A stretch of DNA of 64,000 nucleotides from Dactylellina haptotyla (taxonomy: Eukaryota; Ascomycota; Orbiliomycetes; Orbiliales; Orbiliaceae), in assembly GCA_031310005.1 (NCBI GenBank), contig CM062384.1:2790001-2854000 (forward strand), written 5' to 3'. Positions within the stretch are counted from its first letter, which is position 1; every line of letters starts with the position of its first letter. The translations under genes were made by a program, and so were the position numbers. The notes under the pieces were generated by a model. It was not told the DNA's origin. It made no database searches and saw only the letters and a program-made list of their open reading frames with translations. This document shows, piece after piece, positions 56,942 through 64,000 of this stretch.

Positions 56942-59394
56942 TCAGCCACCAGCACAGTCAGTGCTTGGGAATGAATCAACATACCTTTCTAAGTGTCCGG
57001 GCAGTCTAAATCCGTCGATCAAACTCGCTTTCTTCAGCGCTTCTACCGCATTTCTGAAGTACTCCTGTGCTTCAGAACTGACAGTCACGTTGCCCAGGCT
57101 CATGTTCGCCTCAGCTTGCTATGGTACTCTTTAGTCATGTACCGTTCTTACTCATACTAAGTCATAGAGGACATAAAGACTCACCAACACATACACCTCC
57201 CCTTCCTCCTGCCCATATGCCTCCATCACATCCACCGCTCTCCCCAGAAATTCAACAGCGGGGAACAAACAGGTCCTCGCATCAACGTACACCCCTTCTT
57301 GTCGTTTGCGATCCTGCTCAGCCGTATCACGATCCTCATCTGCGCTCGTCCAATCGGTATTCGTGAACGGGAATGAGCCACCAGACGACGATGAGGTGGA
57401 TCCATCGTCCGAGATTTTGCTCAAATACTGCTGAGATTTGAGCAGCCAAGAGCGGCCGAGCAGCATGAGAGCCAGTATATTTGTCGGATTAGCTATATTA
57501 AAAGAAAACAGAGATAAGAATTATGTGTCAGCATGGTAATCTAGAGCGATGCAGCCACAAAAAAAATAAGCATTGCGATGAGCTTAAACTTAATTAGCAA
57601 AACCAAACCGATAATAATAACAATTGATAAAAAAAAAATAGGAATAGATGAGATCAGGGTCAGAATCCAGAACCATGGATATACCATGGAAACAAGGTAT
57701 CGATACCAGGATTAATAATTCCAGTTATTTTTTCGTCTCCCTTTCTTCTCTCTCTTTTTGTATTTTCTTTCTCTGTTTTGCCCTCTCGGCGCGACCGGTG
57801 TATGGTATACTTTCTATCGACGGTACCTTCCGTATCACCGCATAGCATTGATCGCATTGGCCAGGCCGCAAAAATATTGGTGGCCTATAGAACTCAGCGG
57901 CCAGAGGAACCCCGTGAGTCTTTGCTAAGATGCGATATTAATACATCGATCCTATAGGGCCAGCATGACGGTGGCGAGCCCCACCGATCATCCATTCGCC
58001 GCTTAGAAAGCCAGACCCATGGGTGCGCCAGGCAGCTAGGCGAAATCCCTGGTCCCCCGTTTCCCTTTCGCAAATCCAACAGCGTAATTGTGTTGATGCG
58101 GCACCCGTGTCTCGGCCCAGCACGGGGTTTCGCATTCGCCAAAGGAAAATTGAAATAGTGTGCATGGCCATGTTCCGTATGGCGCGATGCTTACCCAATG
58201 TGTTTGAAACCCGGGTAAGCCAGCCACAGGTGCACATACCCACGCTGATAGGCGAGTCTTTTATAAGAAGAGAAAAGAAAAGAAAGCAAAAGAAACGACC
58301 AAGCAAAAAAGAACGGATGATTCATGTGAGTCGAGAATTTCGGCGAGCCGTGGTAGCCGGCCTCCCGAGAGACTTGTGCTCTGAATTAATTCCCCCGAAC
58401 CGGACGAAACGTCTCGAGCGTGTGCGCCCGTGCTGGAAACAGAAATAGAGTAAATCCGGTAATGCCAAAATGACACATCCGACAACACTAAAATGCACCG
58501 CATGCACGGAAAGAGTCGTGATGATACGTATCGCCCGAGAAAACCACTCATAAACGTGACGAAATAGCGGATGGCAAAAGCCATCTATATCAAATTGCAT
58601 AAAACCTTAAAGAAAAGAGGGAACCCAAGAGAAAACCAAAGAGTAATCAACAGATATAATAAGAAAGGGCTAGACTCACCTTCGACGACTCCTCCAAGTC
58701 CTCTCTCAACCCATCCGGCGAGCCGACCGTCCCCGCCAGAATCGACATCCCAATACGCAACGTCCAATATCTCATCACAAAATCGGAGTCGTTCTCGAAC
58801 TGACGTTGCATCCTCGGCGCCGTTGGTGAATAAGTATATTACCTCATCACGCAGGAGGACCTCGTATATCTGTGGCAGGATCCCGCGGTACGTAGGCACG
58901 CACGGCGACGCTGCAAGTATACTCTTCAGATCCAAGATGTCGTCGTGACACTGGGAGAGTTTGTAGAGAGTGTTCGGCGAGAACATGTTGGGCGGTGGGT
59001 TAACCAGTGGTGCGGATAAAGACTCCGGTTGTTCTGCTCTCGACGACACTAATGAACTGCTGGCAGGCTGAGTCAAAGGCGGTGGCGAATGCGACGCGGG
59101 TGCTCGCGGAGTAACTGGATTTGATGTTGATGCCTGGAGTTCCACGTGTGCAGTGTGGTATTGTGCAGGCGTAGGTGTGACTTCTCCTGCTTCCGAGGGC
59201 GACGGTTCTCCTTCTTCAGGAGGTGGAATGATATGTAAAGTTGAATCGGTGGGGGGACCCGACGGTATATCTGTCGTAGTACCTTCTCTTACGACTTCGT
59301 CGTCAGCGTCAGATAGAATCTCAGTACGAGTTTTAAGACAGGCGCAACAGAATATTGCTTTCAGGATTGTGCTTGTTGCTTCGCTTGAGGGCAT
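56942..59394 (-). CDS. Conserved-looking unknown protein with long intron
   Basis: Exons on the minus strand: 59394-58680, 57492-57185 and 57118-56942, about 399 residues. Phases close with donor GTGAGT at 58679 and acceptor at 57493, so the first intron is 1187 nt, far longer than others here. The second is 66 nt. After a Cys pair (FCCACLK) and a long Pro/Ser/Thr-rich disordered stretch (residues 30-130), the protein becomes helical (YKLSQCHDDILDLKSILAAS, EVLLRDEVIYLFTN) and ends in TPR-like helices (LMLLGRSWLLKSQQYLSKIS, AVEFLGRAVDVMEAYG, EYFRNAVEALKKASLIDGFR). Not a family I can name. A donor at 56984 and a terminal exon of only 4 nt would end it at HLER; I preferred reading through to a TGA. 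Confidence 0.6.
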
Positions 59395-60677
59395 CTAGTG
59401 GTTATATAGGGTGCTGACGGTGAGAATTTGACGCCCGTTCTCCCTCTCTCTCGCCTGAGTAGAGGTACTCTCAGGTCTGCTCGGACTCCGCCGATGAAAA
59501 AGACAGATAGGGGGAGAAATATGTAGGATCAGAGACCAGCAGATTTTGAAGCTGAACGTATACTCCACTTCTTGTCGGCCAAGATGGCCAAGTTGTCGAG
59601 GTACAAAAGTTGAAGTGGATATCTATCAGTCTTCCCACTGCCTTCTGTGATTATTAATTTCGAAATAAAAAGACGGGAAAATCCGAGTAATGGCTCAAAA
59701 GTACCACCAAAGTATCTCTTTTTTGTCAATCTTTTGTGACGAAAGGATCAACGAGAGTATTGGACTTTCGTTCTGATTTTTCTCTGTTTCGCAAATATTA
59801 AAATGCGCTATGACGACAAAAAAAAGAGATGTATATACCTCGTCGCAAAGGAATTCAAAATACCACAGTTCGTTTGGTAGAATATATCCAGAGAAAATCT
59901 CGTCTCGGCCGGAAAACAACCCCAGTGCGATCCCGACAGAAGCCGTGATATATTTTGTGATTCTCCTCTCTCTGTGGCCAAACTGTAATTCTAGGCAGAT
60001 AGTGGGTCCTTTGATACCCAACGATTCGCTATTTCTTGTAGTTTACCTGGTTTCCGTTACTTCTCTTTTGTTTTCGAAGTTTTGAGATCGACCACACCCT
60101 GGATCCCCGGGTATAAGTCTCCGCCAATTTTACTCGTTTATAAAATTTGGGGGACAGCCGAGGCGTGTTATTCGTCGAGCTTTGGTAGCAAAAAAGAAAA
60201 GGGGATTATATAATGCCAGCAACAGTGGAAAGTGAGAGATTATATAATGAAAACTTTCTTCTTCCTCTTCTCCCCTTGTAAGCAGACACGGCAATGGGTC
60301 GACTAGTCAACTGCAGGTAGACCAGAAAGGGAATTTGACGGTGGTTTTTTTTCTATCCTGTCCTCTCGGGTATAAAGGCTAGCGTCTCGTCTGATTGGAT
60401 CTCGTGCCGCAGGTTGGTATGATAGCTATATAGGATATAGTTCGCCCGTTCTGCTTTTCCCTGTCGGAAAGTTTTCCGTGTTAGCCACATCCATGAATAT
60501 GCATATACCCTTCTTCGACGCAGCGAATCGAATGCTTTGGGGAAAACGGGGAACCCCCAACAAAAATGAGGTAAACGGTAGATTGATTGGCATTGCAGTT
60601 TTTTTCCCATCTTGCAGATTCTTCAAGAGCACGGGATAAACAAGCTTCTAGATAAAACGAGAGAGAGAGAAACTAGT

Positions 60678-60703
60678 CATGCACACGTGCATGTGTGCAG
60701 AGC
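60678..60703. promoter_or_regulatory. CACGTG-type imperfect palindrome
   Basis: The sequence GCACACGTGCATGTGTGC contains a CACGTG E-box core inside a near-palindrome, the kind of site bound by bHLH factors. Role inferred only. Confidence 0.3.
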
Positions 60704-62693
60704 CAAGATGAGACTGCTAGAGGTGGGAAAACTTTAGGGGATGAAGCAAGGAATCAAAGGAATACAGTCAGGTACAGTCAAGTAAGACAGTAAGACACAC
60801 AAACCTGCTTCCAGAAGTACGTCCGTTTGGCCGGAATATTGGGTTGGGGTGTGGGTTTTCCCTTGTTTTTTTGAACCCCACCCGAGCGGGAAGCGTTTGA
60901 AGATCCTTTGGCTAATATCGCGGGAAGGGAAGATAAGCTCGTAAGCTTTGGATATTTCCCAGCTTTTGTTTATCCCGAATATCTGGAAACAACAACCTAT
61001 AGAAGGCGAAAGAAGCTTTAAGGTGGGAGTAGGTGCTGAGCGAATGATTAGGGTGTGGAACGGAAGTCGGGATGTAAGTTTGAGGGTCGGTTTATAAACT
61101 TTCGATTCCCTCCTATGGGTCGCGAGTAGACGGAATGATTCAGAAAGAAAAAGGAATAAGGGAGCGAAGGTATCTTCAACAAGTCAGGTGCATAGGATAT
61201 TTGCACTTCATATTGTTTACTGTACCATCAAAGGAAGATGCGATGCAATGATGAATATGAGGATCCACTCAAATTTTTGACATATCCCAGACCCAGCGAA
61301 CACCTAGGACTGGTGATCGACCAATGCGAATGCCCAGCCGTGATGTTGTACAGCCCCAAGATTCTCTGAAAATAAAAAAACATTTATAAGGAACTCTTAG
61401 CAGTCCACCAATAGGGTCTTATGATTCATGAGAAGAGAAAAAATAGGCTATGAACTAATGTATCACAAAGCTTCCGCTCAGGCTCAGAGTATGAGTAAAA
61501 GGTGGTATCCATCACAAACTTTCTAATTGCAAAAAATAAAGCAAAAAAGTCACGGGAAGGGGAGAAAAAAGAAGGAAGGAAGAAAGGAGAGAGGAAGAAA
61601 TGGGATTCCGAAGAGCAACGTAAACGCTAACCGAGCTAATAATGAGTGATATGTTTGGTTTCTTCCGTGCTTGTTCTCCTGTAAATCCCTACTGCCGGAA
61701 CGTCATTGCGTATCCATGCGTATGCACGCTGCCTATTTCGGCCGTTCGTTTGATCGATAGAATAGGATTAAAGAGGTGGGAGATGAGTGGTTCGTCTGTT
61801 GTAATTTGCATATGCAGGTTTTGCATGAAGGGGAGGTAAAAAAATGCAGAGTGGCAGAGGGAGGGGAGAGGAAGGGGTCCTAAATGGCTCGTGCTAGGGT
61901 ATATAGCGAGTATGTATGCGCAAGCAAGCATGTAGACTAACCGCTCTCCTTTGGACGAACATAGCCGGAGCCGGGTAGATGCTTAGTACTTGTTTAGTCT
62001 CAATGCACTAAGGCTTTGTGCATCGTGCGCCGCAGCTGCGGAATAGAAGCACATTGAAAGAAGAAAAGAAAGTAGCAGTACAGGAACAAGAGAAATACTC
62101 ACAAAAGTGCAACGTCGAATAGGATATCACGATTTCCGAAAGCCTGGGAAAGTCCCGTGCTGATTACCTCTGGTGGGTATATGTAACTTTCTAGGTTCTT
62201 CGAAATCTTCGATCATGAGCCAATAGAATGTGTGGAACAGGGTATCCACGAGGACGATTCGAAGAGGCTCTAGGGAGGCTAGGTACTTGACACACACACC
62301 CACACTTCGGCCGGCACAAAGCGAGGAGGGAAAGTTTTAAGATTTGGAACCCTCTTAGCCCTTGCCGGTGGCGAATGATGAAAGACGTTAGTACCATTTA
62401 TGCGGGAGAGTGGGTGGATATATGCATATGTCTTAGAAGAGAGAGAAAGATGGGTGGGAGGGCCAAGGGAGGCTGAAACCAATAGAGCTCGTTGGCTGAG
62501 TGAACATGGGAGGGCAGAGAAATGGGGGGTGGACAGTGCCGAACGTGCGTGAGTGATATGCTTGAACTTACCTGCCGGGTGTGGGGGAGAATGGAAAGAC
62601 GACAAGCCAAGAGTCGATTTGAGAGATGCACCGGGTGGCGGAAGCAACGGTTGGCCAACAAGCTAGCGTAGACAGTGTGTTCGGTGATCGAAA

Positions 62694-62709
62694 AAGTGCA
62701 TATGCACTT
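62694..62709. promoter_or_regulatory. 16-bp perfect palindrome
   Basis: AAGTGCATATGCACTT is self-complementary over all 16 bases. It lies in the gene-free region and could be a dimeric factor site; chance cannot be excluded. Confidence 0.3.
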
Positions 62710-64000
62710 CCCGGGAGCCTGGTGTGCGGGATCGTAGATTTTTTATTGGGTTATGCGACGTAGATGGTAGCACTGGAGCAAATTAATACTCAAGGGTTGC
62801 CTAATATACTTTTACTTTGTTGGAACGGTAGCTTTTCCGTGGATATAACTGCTTTCTCCATGCGGATATTGACGTATAGACGACGTTATTACTGATGTCT
62901 TTATGGAGATATACGCCCGGGATACATACGTATATGTATGCGCCGCGTATGGGGTATTCCTAGGTCCCGAAGGCATCATCTGTTTCACACTGACAACCCT
63001 GGTAGAAACGACGTGATAATCTGGCTCCCGTGAGAGGGGGGACCATAAAAAATCCCCGCAGGGGGGTGTCGCCCTGCCGGACTGACCGAGGGGTCCGCTT
63101 TGCCAGGTAGGGGGGTAGATCGCTTGATAGGCCAGGTGTTGTCAAAGCGGATTATTAAAGACCAAGGTGAGGTCTACAGTGTGATTACAAATTATAAAGG
63201 GTAGAAGTACATGTTGACCACTCGGGGCCAGATATCCTTAGTCGTGAAATTGCAGGTGGCAGTGGGGCTTATACTTACCAGGTACTTGGGAGGCAAAAGG
63301 CAGCGAGTCCGAGGTCGTCATCTGAATGGGACAACATGCGGCCGTAGTCAGACGTACTACGCGAGCGAGAGAGAAAATAGGTTGGTTGTCATTTAGAGAG
63401 TGAGTAGGCTGCTAGCTACTGAGGTTTCGTACTCCGTAGCGGGTTGCGTGTTGGAATTTAGCGATATATCGGCTAACGGGGCTCTAAATTCGCACGGGCC
63501 CGGAGCATTTTGAGAAATCTTTTTCGAATTTTGACGTTCGTGACCAGTTACTTCTTAGTAAAGTATTATTATTATTTTTTATCATTTTTGCTGCAAGGCT
63601 AACTCGATGGACAAAGCTAAATTCGTATGCTGAACACGACTAAGAAACCCCCAGGACGCAGGATAGTCGGAAGCCCCCATGGAAGGGCAAAGATGGCTAT
63701 GCACTTCCCATGCGCATTCGGTTTACAAGAGCTGCAAGGTCAGGAAATGCAATCCACCTCTGCATATATATGCAGTGTGTTGCATGAAGAAAAGGACCGC
63801 CTTCACCAGGTGACTGGTAACGAACTAGCGACCAGGCCGACACCCTCCATAATCCTCCCAGCGAACGAACTGAGGAGGCAAGGGTCAGCTTACACATACC
63901 CCACCTGTAGCCTCGCCCGCAGAATAGGAATCGAAACATCGACGGCACTTATTTCTTTTTGGCGCGTGAAACGTTTTTAGTCGTTCCTCATTGAGCCCCG

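Larger units (their letters stand above)
59395..64000. other. Gene-free 4.6 kb, possibly regulatory
   Basis: No coding gene is supported; open frames are short with skewed, low-complexity composition (pyrimidine or purine tracts, GAGA/GGGA runs). Such long non-coding stretches in Pezizomycotina often precede regulatory genes with long 5' leaders, here either the gene to the left (start 59394) or one beyond the edge. A 16-bp palindrome and a CACGTG-centred near-palindrome lie within. Confidence 0.45.

Noticed and set aside
62279-62661. Two overlapping minus-strand frames of about 90-120 codons
   Set aside because: Proline/serine/histidine-rich with low complexity, typical of pyrimidine-rich DNA.
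1-64000. CRISPR arrays, bacterial operons or ribosome binding sites
   Set aside because: The window is eukaryotic with spliced genes; no regularly spaced direct repeats were seen.

Overview
The window is nuclear DNA of a filamentous ascomycete (Pezizomycotina). Genes are split by short introns of about 50-105 nt with GTAAGT/GTATGT-type donors and CTAAC/CTGAC-like branch sites. The gene content is fungal: UTP12, ARPC2, allantoinase, a GH75 chitosanase, a PNP-NACHT NLR relic, BTB proteins and an AAL-like lectin. I cannot fix the species. Exon coordinates come from reading splice sites and checking that phases close, not from transcripts.

Left part (1-13.3 kb): an unrecognised two-exon gene, a 3-hydroxyisobutyrate-dehydrogenase-family oxidoreductase, two tandem diverged TPR-SET paralogues, a type II membrane glycosyltransferase resembling O-fucosyltransferases, and a family-1 UDP-glycosyltransferase.

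Middle-left (13.3-24.9 kb): an AT-rich gene-poor stretch; then two convergent nucleotidyltransferase-fold genes beside a decayed NLR-type pseudogene (nucleoside phosphorylase plus NACHT, with several stops and frameshifts); then allantoinase (DAL1) and a small unknown gene.

Middle (26.6-33 kb): a metabolic group all on the minus strand: a FAD-dependent amino-acid-oxidase-type enzyme, a TauD-type dioxygenase and a secreted GH75 chitosanase.

Accessory region (33-49.6 kb): AT-rich and rich in relics and duplications. It holds a decayed RNase H tail and an intact RNase H gene; two AIG1-like GTPases, one frameshifted; two BTB proteins, one frameshifted; an intact fucose-lectin-like gene with a decayed second copy; a four-exon mini-gene with a mitochondrial-type presequence; and a tRNA-like sequence directly abutting its stop codon. 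The pair BTB plus convergent lectin occurs twice, so a segment was duplicated and one member of each copy is degrading.

Right part (49.9-64 kb): core genes. A SET/MYND-like protein is divergent to the lectin, followed by UTP12 (SSU processome) divergent to ARPC2 (Arp2/3 complex), then a conserved-looking unknown gene with an unusually long intron. The last 4.6 kb has no gene I can support and may be regulatory.
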